Below are positions 46,547-57,848 of a stretch of DNA of 64,000 nucleotides, one piece after another. The stretch comes from Budorcas taxicolor. Its lineage: Eukaryota; Chordata; Mammalia; Artiodactyla; Bovidae. Numbering within the stretch: position 1 is the stretch's first letter; each line of letters opens with the position of its first letter. The notes beneath the pieces are model-generated. The model was not told the DNA's origin. It saw only the letters and a program-made list of their open reading frames with translations, and ran no database searches. The translations under genes and the position numbers were made by a program. The stretch is from NCBI RefSeq assembly GCF_023091745.1, contig NC_068926.1:48136001-48200000 (forward strand). Reading direction: 5' to 3'.

Positions 46547-47052
46547 CAGTTCAGTTCAGTTCAGTCACTCAGTCGTGTCCAACTCTTTGCGACCCCACGA
46601 ATTGCAGCACACCAGGCCTCCCTGTCCATCACCAACTCACTTCCATCGAGTTGGTGATACCATCCAGCCATCTCATCCTCTGTTGTCCCCTTCTCCTCCT
46701 GCCCCCATCCCTCCTAGCATCAGAGTCTTTCCCAATGAGTCAGCTCTTCACATGAGGAGGCCAAAGTATTGGAGTTTCAGCTTTAGCATCAGTCCTTCCA
46801 AAGAAATCCCAGGACTGATCTCCTTTAGAATGGACTGGTTGGATCTCCTTGCAGTCTGAGGGACTCTCAAGAGTCTTCTCCAACACTACAGTTCAAAAGC
46901 ATCAATTCTTCGGTGCTCAGATTTCTTCACAGTCCAACTTTCACATCCATACATGACCACAGGAAAAACCATAGCCTTGACTAGATGGACCTTTGTTGGC
47001 AAAGTAATGTCTCTGCTTTTGAATATGCTCTCTAGGTTGGTCGTAACTTTAA
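46547..47052 (-). mobile_element. BovB 3' end with 8-bp target duplication
   Basis: 506 bp of reversed BovB from (ttcag)n to gttggtcgtaacttt. tcattctt at 46539-46546 and 47053-47060 frames it. Confidence 0.93.
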
Positions 47053-47149
47053 TCATTCTTACCCAGAGGCAGATCTTCCATGAAGCTACTGCAGCTTAAG
47101 CTTGACGGCCACTCCCTTACCCAGGCTCTCTTCCAAGACCCAGCACAGA

Positions 47150-47735
47150 TTAAATGATACAAATTAACTTATTTATAAAAAAAGAAGTAGACCCACAGAC
47201 ACAAAAAACAAGTTTATAGTTACCAAAGGTGAAAGTAGGGACAGGGATAAATTAGGAATAAACTAGGAATTTGGGATTAATGGCTCAGCGGTAAAGAATA
47301 CACCTGCAATGCAGGAGTCACAGAAGACATGGGTTTGATCCCTGGGTTGGGAAGATCCCCTGCAGCAGGGTATGGCAACCTACTCTAGTATTCTTGCCTG
47401 GAGGATTCCAAGGACAGAGGGGACTGGCGGGCTACAGTTCATGGTGTCGCAGAGAGTCGGACACAACTGAAGTGACTTGGCATGTATGCACGTAGGAATT
47501 TGGGATTAACAGATACACACTATTGCATATAAGACAGATAAACAAGTCTGTAAGCATGGGAACCTATATTCAATATCTTGTATTAACCTATAATGGAAAA
47601 GAATCTGAAAAGGAATATATATATATATATATGTACACACACACATACATATATATTATATAAAACAGAATCACTTTGCCGTAATCCTGAATCATTGTAA
47701 ATAAACTATACTTCAATAAAACTTTTTTAAAAAGA
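47150..47735 (+). mobile_element. L1 3' end split by a Bov-tA
   Basis: Forward L1 lies at 47150-47280 and 47493-47735, with a (TA)n/(CA)n stretch near 47614-47655 and the terminus aaataaactatacttcaata. Confidence 0.9.
47281..47492 (+). mobile_element. Bov-tA SINE with 17-bp target duplication
   Basis: It starts at tggctcagcggtaaagaat, without the first bases of the head. taggaatttgggattaa at 47264-47280 and 47493-47509 is identical on both sides. Confidence 0.95.
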
Positions 47736-47739
47736 AACT

Positions 47740-48270
47740 TTTTATTCTTTTTGTTTTAATTTTTATGGAAGTATAGTTGATTTACAATCTTATATTAGTT
47801 TCAGGAATACAACAAAGCAATCCAGTTTTGTTTATATGTGTGTGTATTTGTATGTGTGTGTATATTCTTTTCAGATTCTTTTCCATAGTAGGTTATTATA
47901 AGATATTGAGTAAAGTTCCCTGTGCTATACAATAAGTCCTTGTTGGTTATCTATTTTATATATAGTACTGTGTATATTGAAAGTTCAATGGTGTTAGTCA
48001 CTCAGTCATGTCCGACTCTTTGCGATCCTGTGGACTGAAGCACACCAGGCTCCTCTGTCCATGGGATTCTCCAGGCCAGAATACTGGAGTGGGTAACCAT
48101 TTCCTTCTCCAGGGGATCTTCCCAACCAGGGGATCAAACCCGGGTCTCCTGCATTGCAGGTGGATTCTTTACCATCTGAGCCACCAGGGAGGCCCAGTGT
48201 GTATATGTTAACCTCAAGCTCCTAATTTTTCTGTTCCCTTCCCTTTTCCCTTTGGTAACTATAAGTATAC
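47740..48270 (-). mobile_element. L1 3' end split by a Bov-tA, tail-to-tail with the previous L1
   Basis: Reversed L1 lies at 47740-47977 and 48198-48270 (gaagtatagttgatttacaa, ggttatctattttatatata). Confidence 0.9.
47978..48197 (-). mobile_element. Bov-tA SINE in L1 with 9-bp target duplication
   Basis: Reversed SINE ending tctgagccaccagggaggcc. tgtgtatat at 47969-47977 and 48198-48206 frames it. Confidence 0.92.
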
Positions 48271-48570
48271 AGAGATTTTGTATTCTTAATTTGCAGCTCT
48301 TCAGCAATGAGGCCTCCCTTCCTGCTCCTCTGTTTATGTAGAAGGTTATCATAAGACGTAAGTGAATGTATGTAAGGTGGTTAATGCAGAGCCTGGACCG
48401 TCAGGGGACGTTCAACTTTAAGAGATCCAATATGTTATTTTCTTCTTTTGTGTGTGGTTTCCCAAGGACTTTCTATTCCTTATCAGTTCCTGGAAAGCAG
48501 GAATGAGCAGAGCTGCAGGCAGTTCTCAGGACTGAGATCATGAGAAGGGCACCTGCTTGGATTCCTTTCA

Positions 48571-48635
48571 GTGACCCCCTTCAGTGACCCCCTTCAATGA
48601 CCCCCTTGAGCAACCCCCTTCAGCGACCCCCTTCA
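48571..48635 (+). repeat. Five 13-bp tandem units in the LTR U3-like region
   Basis: Units of the form gtgacccccttca repeat five times at exact 13-base spacing, with small variants (atgacccccttga, gcaacccccttca). Confidence 0.92.
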
Positions 48636-48780
48636 GTGACTTTTTACTTAAAGGTAATCTATTCAGTTATACCCCTCTTATTCAGGATATGGAATGCTTT
48701 CTGGCCCTTTGAAGACTGTTATTTGCTTGGCTTTGTTTTTGCTCATTTTTTTTTACTGCCGAAAGCTGCCATGTATGACG

Positions 48781-48809
48781 ATATATAAACATGCGTTTCT
48801 GCAAATAAA
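48781..48809 (+). promoter_or_regulatory. LTR TATA box and polyadenylation signal
   Basis: atatataaa at 48781-48789 and AATAAA at 48804-48809 lie 15 bases apart. Together they suggest the core promoter and 3'-end signal of the LTR. Confidence 0.55.
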
Positions 48810-49254
48810 GCACCCTTGTTTCACTCGAGACCTGGGTCCCCTGAATCCTTCTCGTCGACTCTAGTCCCCAGGTCCTGGTCTACAAAGTCCGTGACACTGG
48901 AACATATCAATGTTAGATCTTCTGGCTTCAGAAGTCTCAATGAAGAGTTGTAAGCGGTGAGGCCAGGCTGAGGAACCAAGCTCTGAGGCAGACGGGGCAG
49001 TGGGGCAGAGCTGACAAGAACCCAAGACGCCGGGCGGCATTCATATAAGGGGAAATCTGAAATTTCTGACACAGTGGGATGTGGTGAAGCAACGTGCTGA
49101 GCACGTTGGGGATGGAAAGCCAGAACAAAGATTCTGTGCTCCTGAGACATTATCCAGGAGAGCCAGGAGAGCAGGCTCTCTTAGGCATGTGACACAGCCG
49201 GGACAGGAGACACACTGATGGATGTCCTGGGGTCTGAGAACAAAGAATTGGAAG

Positions 49255-49830
49255 GCACGTCTTGGTTCAAGGCCAGTTTCTCAGTTTCCACGCATACTTT
49301 CTCGTCCTGGTTATCTGCACAACAGACCACAGTTCTGTGGGTTGACTGGGCACAGCTGAGTGGTTTTCATGACCTCATATGGCTGCTATCAGTGGCTCCT
49401 GGATGGAGCCACCTCAAGGTTGAACCAGGCCAACATCCAAGGTGGAGCTCCCTTGCAGATAGCAACTGGCACTGGTGGTTAGCTGGAAGCCCAGTGTGAG
49501 CTGTAGATGGGAGAGTCCACAGGTGGCCTTCCACCTGGCCTAGGCTTCCTAGGATATTGGCACATGAGTTCTGAGGGGGAGCATCTGAAGGGCAAGTGTT
49601 TCAGGAACCACAGGTGGAGGGCTTCTCATGACCTGGCATCAGAAGTCATAGGTTACCACTTGTGTCACATGCTGTAAGTCCAGAGAGTCACTAAGACCAG
49701 TCCAAACTCAAGGAGAGGAATTGCGTTCCACCTCTTCTGTGGGGTACAGTGAGGCCCCATGCGGAAGAGCATGTGAGCTGCAAGAAATTGTGGCCACCTT
49801 TGGAAATATAATCTACCACATTCCCTTGCA
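49255..49830 (-). mobile_element. MLT1/MaLR-like ancient LTR-type element
   Basis: ggcacagctgagtggttttc, ctcatatggctgctatcag, ccacctcaaggttgaac and ccaaactcaaggagagga follow a known interspersed element in order. The subfamily is uncertain. 48897-49254 shows no recognised feature. Confidence 0.5.
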
Positions 49831-50159
49831 TCCCTGAGTCTCAAAGTTCTCTACCCAGGAAAAAACATCAGTGTCATCACATCAACCTCCCAGGACTGCT
49901 GGGAAAAGCAGAAGCACCTAGTGGAGTTCCCTAGGGCAAGCTTCTCAGTTTGCACTGAAGCCAAGCATGCACTGGGGCACACGGAGTGTGCACAAGGACA
50001 TTCGATATCACATGGTTTTAAAAAGCAAAGTGTAGAAACATGTAAATGTTTTTTAATTGAAAGAGTGCCTCCCTCTGTACACAGTTGTACAGTCTGTGAC
50101 ATAGGGTCTTGTGATGCTCAAAGGAATCATTTAGAAGTGCTCAAATGACAGGTCTTCTC

Positions 50160-50262
50160 TCAGGGTGACTTTTCAGCCCAGGGGGCATTTGACAATGACT
50201 GGAGACAATATTATTGTCATAACTGGCATGTGGTTATTGGAGATCAGGGATGCTGCTAAACA

Positions 50263-50296
<34 letters not shown>

Positions 50297-50640
50297 AAGT
50301 TGCTTCAGTCGTGTCCAACTCTGTGCGAACCCACAGACGGCAGCCCACCAGGCTCCCCCGTCCCTGGGATTCTCCAGGCAAGAACGCTGGAGTGGGTTGC
50401 CATTTCCTTCTCCAATGCATGACAGTGAAAGGTGAAAGTGAAGTCGCTCAGTCGTGTCCGACTCTTAGCGACCCCATGGACTGCAGCCCACCAGGCTCCC
50501 CCGTCCCTGGGATTCACCAGGCAAGAGGACTGGAGTGGGGTGCCATTGCCTTCTCTGGCTAAACATACTAGCACGCCCGAAACAGCCCTTTGTAACAAAG
50601 AAGTATCCATCCCCAGCTGATGACAGTGCCGAGACTGCTT
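50160..50640 (+). mobile_element. MER20-like DNA element split by Bov-A2
   Basis: Left part 50160-50263 (gggggcatttgacaatgac, gatcagggatgctgctaaac) and right part 50567-50640 (acagccctttgtaacaaag). The order matches MER20. Confidence 0.65.
50264..50557 (-). mobile_element. Bov-A2 SINE with (CTG)n tail
   Basis: Eleven CTG units at the left are followed by two Bov-A monomers. gctaaacac (50255-50263) and gctaaacat (50558-50566) are the target copies. A 249-codon reverse frame running through it is not a gene. Confidence 0.93.
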
Positions 50641-51467
50641 GGGGGGGTTGGTATGAAAATTCTTTTCTATCAGAGTGCTTATTGGCAACTGTGAGAAAAC
50701 AGTGGTGACCCAGACCACATGGGGCAATTTCAAGAACAAAGAAAAGAGAACGTTCACTGAATGTGTTATTCCTTCTGACCCAGGAAAGAGGGAAAGTGAG
50801 AAAGTAGCCTTGTGTAAAAATGTTCTGTTTTGAGTTAAAAATAACAGAGCTTCTTGGGAACTTAAATTTAGGGTTTTATTAATGGAAGAAAAATAGGATC
50901 TAATGTAAATGATTCCAAAAATGTGAAAATATCCCTGTTCAAGAAGAGGTTCATTGTGGTGACATGGAAGGGACCTCAGATGCTCCGTCCAAATAGGGCT
51001 CTTGGAACCAAATAGGACCCTACAGGACCTTCCTGGGCACAGACTCCACCACATCCCTGGCCTCTTTGTAGAAAAGCTTTAGTCTCCTAGTCTTTCCCCA
51101 GTCTCCACAGAGCAAATTTAATCAGAGAAGTGAGAAAAATGTAGAAACCAAGGAAAGCAGTCAAGCAAGACAGAATAATAATGGTTTATCCATAAAGCGA
51201 GCCAATGACCTTTAGTTCCTTCTCAAGGGCTACAGATATTATCTTGAGCCATTTTCTTGAACCATATCCTTACTAAAATCCCCACCAGGTGGAAAAAGTT
51301 GCCTGTATGCTAACCACCAGCACATAGACCCCAGACCTGTTAGAGCCATAAAATTGACGAATGAAATTCCTGAAACATCACCCTGTTACCTAATGACCCA
51401 AGCGATGTTCACCCATGTAACCTTCACCCCTCATGTTGTTTTGAAAACCTTTTCCTACAAGCTATCA
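50641..51467. other. Unassigned sequence
   Basis: No repeat is recognised and no gene is supported. Confidence 0.4.
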
Positions 51468-51780
51468 AGATGATCAAACCAGTCCATCCTAAAGGAAATC
51501 AACCCTGAATATTCGTTGGAAGGACTGATACTCAAGCTGAAGCTCCAATACTTTGGCCACCTGCTGTGAAGAACTGACTCATTGGAAAAGACCCTGATGC
51601 TGGGAAAGATTGAAGGCGGGTGGAGAAGGGGATGACAGAGGATGAGATGGTTAGATAGCATCACCAACTCAAAGGACATGAATCTGAGCAAACTCCAGGA
51701 GATAGTGCAAGACAGGAAAGCCTGGCATGCTGCAATCCATGGGGTTGCAAAGGGTCAGACTCTACTTATTGAATAAACAA
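51468..51780 (+). mobile_element. BovB 3' end, older copy
   Basis: aaccagtccatcctaaagga, ggccacctgctgtgaagaac, and an ataaacaataacaacacc tail rather than the ctgaa-type tail. Confidence 0.9.
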
Positions 51781-52013
51781 TAACAACACCAGGCACCTCC
51801 ATCCACCTGAGTGTCAGCCTCAGGACCTGCATATACTCCCTGCCTTGGTTCTTCCTCCTCCAGTGTGTTCATGTAGAACTTTTCTCTTGGCCAAAAAGTG
51901 TCTATTATTCATTTATAGACACCGCTGAGGTAAAGTTATCTCTCAATAAATTAACCAGTGTCACAAGCTTGGGAAATTCTCTTCCCATTAATTAGCCCAG
52001 TGTTACATGTCCC

Positions 52014-52140
52014 TTGGAGAAGGAAATGGCAACCCACTCCAGTATTCTTGCCTGGAGAATCCCATAGACAGAGGAGCCTGGTGGGCTACAGTCCATGGGG
52101 TCACAAAGAGTCGGACATGACTGACTGACTGTCACTTCAC
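52014..52140 (+). mobile_element. Bov-A monomer with 10-bp target duplication
   Basis: ttggagaaggaaatggcaac through gactgactgtcacttcac. tacatgtccc at 52004-52013 and 52141-52150 frames it. Confidence 0.95.
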
Positions 52141-52150
52141 TACATGTCCC

Positions 52151-52305
52151 GGAAGCCCATGGGACACGGCACCTGTTTCTCCTCTGAAACATGGAATAAT
52201 AGCATTTACCTAATAGATTTATCATGAGGATTAAATGGAATGATGCTTAACCCAGTGCCTGGCATACAGAAAACATTCAATAAATATCAATCACTGCTTT
52301 TCTTG
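52151..52305 (+). mobile_element. MIR SINE
   Basis: tcatgaggattaaatggaat, cccagtgcctggcatacag and attcaataaatatcaatc are the MIR 3' half. Confidence 0.8.
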
Positions 52306-53187
52306 TTACTGCTGTTATTAATGGTACCATTTTTGTCCAAGATAAACATTAATTGCAGGAAGGTAATGCCTAACTTGAGAACTGGATACAAATACTCCTG
52401 CAGACTGTGTCTTTTTGCCAAATTTAAAGGGAAGGGGGATGGAATTTTAATATCCTTAGCTCTCACTCTTAAAAAAAAAAGAAAAACATCAGAAGAACAT
52501 ACGTTTCACCACAAATGTTGGTGATATTTAAATAAGATTTAAATTTGTACAGCATTTAAACAGAAAAGAAGCAAATGGCATTAAATTCATGAAAGTGCCA
52601 GATTGTACACACCCAGAGTCAGAAATATTAACCATTTTCCCGTCATGGAACAGTGCAGCTGGCTGGAAATGTATTATGAGAGGGAATGAAGAGTTTTAAT
52701 GGATCCTTCCTTCAAACCTGCAGCATTGTAAAGTGGTAGTTAATGAATTATTGGACATGTACAGTCATTTGTATTTAAACAAGAGGGAATGAATAGGTCT
52801 TGTCAGCTCACCTAGCCTACCCTATTTCTCTGGTTCAGCTCCTCGGGGAGGAGGAATTAATGCTAGAATTCAGTGGCCAAGGAGATGGAGGGAAAGATGG
52901 ATGTCGAGCTAGAAGGACCAGTTCTGCCCCATCGGCTTCTGTGAGAACACAGTTCAGCTCGTCTGTCCCGAGCAGACGCCAAAGAAATGGTCAGGGGCCA
53001 GGTCTGCCCTTGGGAAACCAGACTGGTGTCTTCCCCACTGACGGTCACCAAGTCTTAGATCAGATTCCCTGTAGCTGAGGCACTGTGTGTATGAGACCCA
53101 TTGATGAACTGCCCCCCCAAGAAATAAGGGAGTGAGGGGTGATGGGGCAGAACAGGGCAAGGGAAGAGATGGGCCAGGATGGCATAT
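52306..53187. other. Unassigned sequence
   Basis: No gene or repeat is recognised. The 92-codon frame at 52800-53078 has no family resemblance. Confidence 0.35.
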
Positions 53188-53255
53188 TAGATTCCTGTGG
53201 CCACTATCACAAATGACCACAGGCTTGGAGTCTTAAACCACCCCCCGCCCCCCGC

Positions 53256-53689
53256 CTTGGCACTTGCCTGGTGGTCCAGTGGTTAAGACTCTGCCTTCCA
53301 ATGTGGGAAGCATGGGTTTGATTATTGGAAAGACTGATGCTGAAGCTGAAACTGCAATACTTTGGCCACCTGATGCAAAGAACTGACTCATTGGAAAAGA
53401 CCCTGATGCTGGGAAAGATTGAAGGCAGGCGGCGAAGGGGATGACAGAGGATGAGATGGTTGGATGGCATCACTGACTCGATGGACATGAGTTTGAGCAA
53501 GCTCTGGGAGTTGGTGATGGACAGGGAAGCCTGGCGTGCTGCAGTCCATGGGATTGCAAAGAATCGGACATGACTGAGCGACTGAACTGAACTGAACTGA
53601 AGGGAACTAAGATCTCAAATGCTTCACGGTGGAGCCAATAAATAAGTAAACAAACAAATAAATAAAACTCTTTAAAAAAAAAAAAAGGA
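53256..53689 (+). mobile_element. CHR-1 SINE split by BovB
   Basis: Head 53256-53322 (acttgcctggtggtccagtg), tail 53601-53689 (gggaactaagatctcaaatg, then an aaataaata-rich tail and poly-A). Confidence 0.85.
53323..53600 (+). mobile_element. BovB 3' end inside a CHR-1 SINE
   Basis: attggaaagactgatgctg through cgactgaactgaactgaact. A short piece of the SINE (around ccctggtc) is missing at the junction, so a small target deletion is likely. Confidence 0.92.
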
Positions 53690-54045
53690 CTCTAAAAAAC
53701 ACAGCCTTCGCTCTTGGTCTTGGAGGCCGAAAGACTGAAGCCATGCTCTCTCTGGGAGCCCCAGGGGAGAAGTTGCTCCAACTGCTTATGGCAGCGCAGC
53801 CGGCTTTCCTTGGCTTGTGGCCACACCACCGCCCCTCTCCACATGGGCTGCTGTTCTGTCCGTGTCCAGCCTCCTCTCCCTCTCCCAGATAAGGACTCTG
53901 GGATTGCATTCAGGGCCCATAATCCAGGATGCTCTCTTCCCCAAATCCTGGACTTAATTACACCCTTTTTCCATAGAAGGTGACATTTACAGTTTCTAAG
54001 GATCAGGATCTGACATCTTTGGGAACCATTATTCAGCCTTCCACG

Positions 54046-54799
54046 CATAGGGTTCGGGAGACCCTGCTGCCCCACACCAGCTCTGGAGTTTGAAATCTAC
54101 TAGAGACGTCCTGAGGTGTGTTCTTACAGCCAGTGGTTGGCCGCAGGCTGCCCAGGGGATAAGCATGGGTGGGAAGACCCCACCCCCACCAGGCATCCCC
54201 CACGAGCCAGAGGAATGCTCCAAAGTTCTCTCTCCCCAGCTTCCTTCCTCCCCACTCCTTTCCCCCCTCCTTCCCCTACTGTGTCACCAAAGAACCAGGT
54301 GTGGTTGGCAAATACTTCAGTGATGCCTCCACGCCCAGAGCAAGGACGGGGGCTGGGTATGGAAAACCAGGAGGGCCGTTTGCTTTTTTTACTGATTCTT
54401 TATTCATAAACTTGATGCAAGTTTAAAAAATTTACTGTACATTACCACATAAACCTGCAATGAAAAATAAAGTCCAAAAGAACCGAACACCGAAGCATGC
54501 CTCACGTGCACCTGTCAATGCTAGCCATCAGAATATTAAAGAATTCAATACTGTATTCAGGATTTAGCCTCAGGTTCAAGGAACTTGAACACTTTAAAGA
54601 ATTCTGCCTTGTCACTTGCTATCTGAGCAACTGGCAATCGTTCAGTTTAGACAAATGTAACCAACTGAACAAGAATGCCAGAAAATCTTCTACTGTCCTC
54701 AACCAACACAGAAAAAAAAAAGAAATTAAACATGATAATGCAGAAGTGCCAAGTCTCTCAGATGTGGTTTACAAAGTTAAAAACTGAGGTTTTTTCCTA
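54046..54799. other. Unassigned sequence
   Basis: No gene or repeat is recognised. The pyrimidine-rich stretch 54228-54280 is notable only for composition. Confidence 0.4.
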
Positions 54800-55625
54800 G
54801 TTACTATCTTTTTTATTTTTTAATTGGAGGAAAATAGCTTTCCAATGTTGTGTTGGTTTCTGCTGTACAACGATGCTAATCAGCCGTAAGTATACATATA
54901 TCCCCTCCCTCTGGAGCCTCCCTCCCCCACCCCCAACCCTTCTAAGTCATCACAGAGCACCAGGCTGGGCTCCCTGTGTTGTACAGCAACTTCTCACCAG
55001 CTATCTGCTTTACACATGACCGTGTATATGTATCGATGCTACTTTCTCTGTTCATCCCACTCTCTCCTTCCCGTCCTGTGTCCACAAGCCCATTTTCTAT
55101 ATCTCTGTCTCCATTCCTTCCTTGCACAGGTTCATCGATATCATTTTTCTAAATTCCATATAAAGGTATTACTATACTATATCTGTTTTTCTCTTTCTGA
55201 CTTACTTCACTCTATATAACAGGCTCTAGGTTCATCCACCTCACTGTAACTGCCTCAAATTCATTCTTTTTTATGGCTGAGTGATATACCATTGTATATA
55301 CGCACCGCATCTCCTTGACCCGTTCACCTGTTGATGGACATCTAGGTTGCTTCCATGTCCTGGCTGTTGTAAACAGTGCTGCAGTGCACACCCAGGTGTG
55401 TGTTAATCGCTCAGTCGTGTCCAACTCTTTGTGACCCCATAGACCCCGTAGCCTGCCAGGCTCCTCTGTCCATGGAATTTCCCAGGCAAGAATACTGGAG
55501 TGGGTAGCCATTCCCTTCTCCAGGGAATCTTCCCAACCTAGGGATCGAACCTGGGTCTCCTGCATTGCAGGAAGGTTTTTTACTGTCTGAACCACCAGGG
55601 AAGCTCGCACATTGGGGTACATGTC
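54800..55625 (-). mobile_element. Bovine-type L1 3' end split by a Bov-tA
   Basis: ttaattggaggaaaatagc, ttggtttctgctgtacaacg, cttttttatggctgagtgat, resuming at 55606 (cacattggggtacatgtc). Confidence 0.9.
55396..55605 (-). mobile_element. Bov-tA SINE in L1
   Basis: cgctcagtcgtgtccaactc through tctgaaccaccagggaagc, reversed. 55626-56201 shows no recognised feature. Confidence 0.92.
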
Positions 55626-56215
55626 ATCTAAAAACTGAGTGGTAAAGCATAAGAAACACTTTTGAACTTTGTAACTTGATTGTGCAGGGGGAGAAAAAAA
55701 GTGCTTCTGGATTTCTTTTTTAAAGTACTTAATAACTAGAGTTTACTCTTAAATCAAACTTACAAACCTCTTATCAAATGCAGATGCTGTCCTTATTAGT
55801 TGATATAAACACACACACACACTGTCTCCATCTCAGTGCTCAGCCCAGCTTACCTAGCACTCCTGTTCCAAGTCCCGAGCATCAGTTGCCTCCACTCATC
55901 TCTACTAAGAGTGACCTAAGTGTCAAACCCTGCTCTCCCTCTGCTCACCTTCCCTGTCCTTTGTATCAAAGTCTAAATCCCACTTTCCTCATTGCTTCGG
56001 GGGGAAACACTAAGTTTTGTGTTTTTTTTTTTAAAGAACAAAACACATAGACTTCATTTTTGTGCTCACAGCTTTGGCTAACACACCAAGCATCTCTCAT
56101 CCACAGGAGGATATAGGGCTTTTTCACCACAATGAGCTTCACGCACCTTTTCTTAGAACCCCTGATTTGACCAAAGGGCCCATAAAATTAAAGTCATAAA
56201 ACAGCTTCTTTTTCT

Positions 56216-56466
56216 TTTTTTGTTTTTAATGCCTGTTTAAATTTTTATTCATTCATTTATTTTTGGCTGTGCTTGGTCTTTGTTGCTGCACGGCCTTTTC
56301 TCTAGTTGTGGCACGTAGGCTCAATGATTGCAGTGCCCGGACTTTAGAGCACCGGCTCAACAGTTGTGGTACACAGGCTTCGTTGCTCCAATGCATACAA
56401 GATCTTCCTGGATCAGGGATCGAACCTGTGTCTCCTGCATTGGCAGGAGGACCACCAGGGAAGTCC
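56216..56466 (-). mobile_element. CHR-2 SINE with 14-bp target duplication
   Basis: tttatttttggctgtgcttg through ggaccaccagggaagtcc, reversed. cagcttctttttct at 56202-56215 and 56467-56480 is identical. Confidence 0.95.
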
Positions 56467-56611
56467 CAGCTTCTTTTTCTGAAAGCAAGTCTTCTAAGTA
56501 TTTTCTTGCTCCCTCTGTCTCTCATTCTCTCTGTTTCTCAGCTTACCTCTGGCAGTTCAGCCTCATTCAGAATTGAAAGGCTTAAAAGCGAAAAGCTAAG
56601 ACTTCTAAGAT

Positions 56612-56755
56612 GGTCCATAGTTAAGAATCCACCTTCCATTGCAAGGCACACAGGTTTGATCCTGGATCTGTGAAGATTCCACCTGCCTCAAGGCGACTAA
56701 GCCCAAGCACCATGACAAAGATCCAGTGCAGCCAAAATAAAATTTACAAAGAAAA
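56612..56755 (+). mobile_element. Diverged CHR SINE
   Basis: gatggtccatagttaagaat, gtgaagattccacctgcctc and gcagccaaaataaaatt are in CHR order. 56756-57257 shows no recognised feature. Confidence 0.7.
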
Positions 56756-57257
56756 TATTTCCACTTACAAAAGCATCAAAAAGAATAAAATATTTAAAGA
56801 AAGAAAATACCTAAGATTCAAGACTCAGCAGCCCTGAAGATGAAATGTCAGTGATCAGGACAAATTACAGTAAAATTACCTGAGCTGGTTCCATTCCACT
56901 TTCCAATCAGATTTCAGTACTCCCACTATTGGCAGACCTTTAGGAGGACCACCAGCTCCACTCAGAAATGGACCTGGGCCCACGTTTCCCTCCAAGTCAC
57001 TGACCATCGCCTGGATGCCGAGCCCCCCGTGGGCCTCCCTGGTCCCCTTGTTGCCTCACCGGGAAGATCAAGGAGCCATCATCAGCAATCCTTTCTAAGA
57101 TGTCTCTAAGATGTTTGAACAACCTAGTCATTTCTGCATTTGCTTTCTTCATGCCCCTTCAAGTGCTGGAAGGAGGTTTGCATCCTTAAAAAAAGACAGA
57201 CCACAACAGAGCATTCAGGCAAGAGTGATGCCTGTACCGAAGCAGGAGGCAGCTGGG

Positions 57258-57682
57258 AGGTGACTTGGGTTGAATCTGGTCTTTTCCACTTTCCAGCCAT
57301 GCGTCCTTTGTGTGTGTGTGTATGTGTGTGCTCTGTCATGTCTGACTCTTTGTGACCCCATGGAGGAGCCCACTAGGCTCCTCTGTCCATGGAATTTCCC
57401 ATGCAAGAATACTGGAGTGGATTGACATTTCCTACTCCAGGGGATCTTATCAACCCAGGGATCGAACCTGCATCTCTTGCATCTCCTTCATTAGCAGACA
57501 AATTCTTTACAACTAGCACCACCTGGGAAGTGTCCTTAGGAAAAGGTACTTAATTCTTGGACCTGTGAAATGACAGTAATGGCCCCACTTCCTGGGTTCT
57601 TGTGACTGACTAGTAATTGGGACCACACGTGGGAGGTGGTCACCTGCTGGGCTGGGCACGTATTAGGTGCTCAGTAAACCAA
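57258..57682 (+). mobile_element. MIR SINE split by a Bov-tA
   Basis: Left 57258-57305 (ttgggttgaatctggtc), right 57533-57682 (gacctgtgaaatgacagtaa, attaggtgctcagtaaacc). The order matches MIR. Confidence 0.65.
57310..57532 (-). mobile_element. Bov-tA SINE and (TG)n in MIR
   Basis: A (TG)n run near 57311-57330 is followed by the reversed Bov-tA (tgtctgactctttgtgaccc to agcaccacctgggaag). Confidence 0.88.
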
Positions 57683-57848
57683 GGGCTTCACTCCAGTTCA
57701 TATCCTGCTCCAAGCTCAACCAGCCAAGCCCCGAGCAGGGAAGACACCCTCTTGGTCTCTGGTTCTCCTCTTCTCCCTCTCAGTGTCCATCTCTTGTGGC
57801 TTCTGGGACAAATGACCACAAATCGGATGACTTAAAACTATACATGTG

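Larger units (their letters stand above)
48451..48896 (+). mobile_element. Probable class II (ERV2/beta-type) retroviral LTR
   Basis: A run of about 446 bp from TG to CA carries a TATA box (atatataaa, 48781-48789), a polyadenylation signal AATAAA (48804-48809) and a U5-like stretch with gggtcccctgaatccttct. The close spacing of TATA box and polyadenylation signal is typical of betaretrovirus-type LTRs with a short R. The left edge is uncertain. I see no primer-binding site to the right, no viral gene and no matching target duplication, so it is probably a lone or truncated LTR. Confidence 0.6.
53188..54045 (-). mobile_element. MLT1-like LTR split by a SINE
   Basis: Left part 53188-53238 (ctatcacaaatgaccacagg), right part 53690-54045 (ttccttggcttgtggcca, ataatccaggatgctctct, gaaccattattcagcctt). 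The middle is a CHR-1 that itself carries BovB. Confidence 0.68.

Noticed and set aside
50305..51054. A 249-codon reverse-strand open frame, the longest in the window
   Set aside because: Its C-terminal third is reversed translation of the Bov-A2 at 50264-50557 and the rest has no family resemblance, splice context or antisense gene support.
51898..51922. Small hairpin gtgtctat/atagacac with 9-base loop
   Set aside because: Eight-base stems of this kind are expected by chance in 64 kb and nothing else marks the site.
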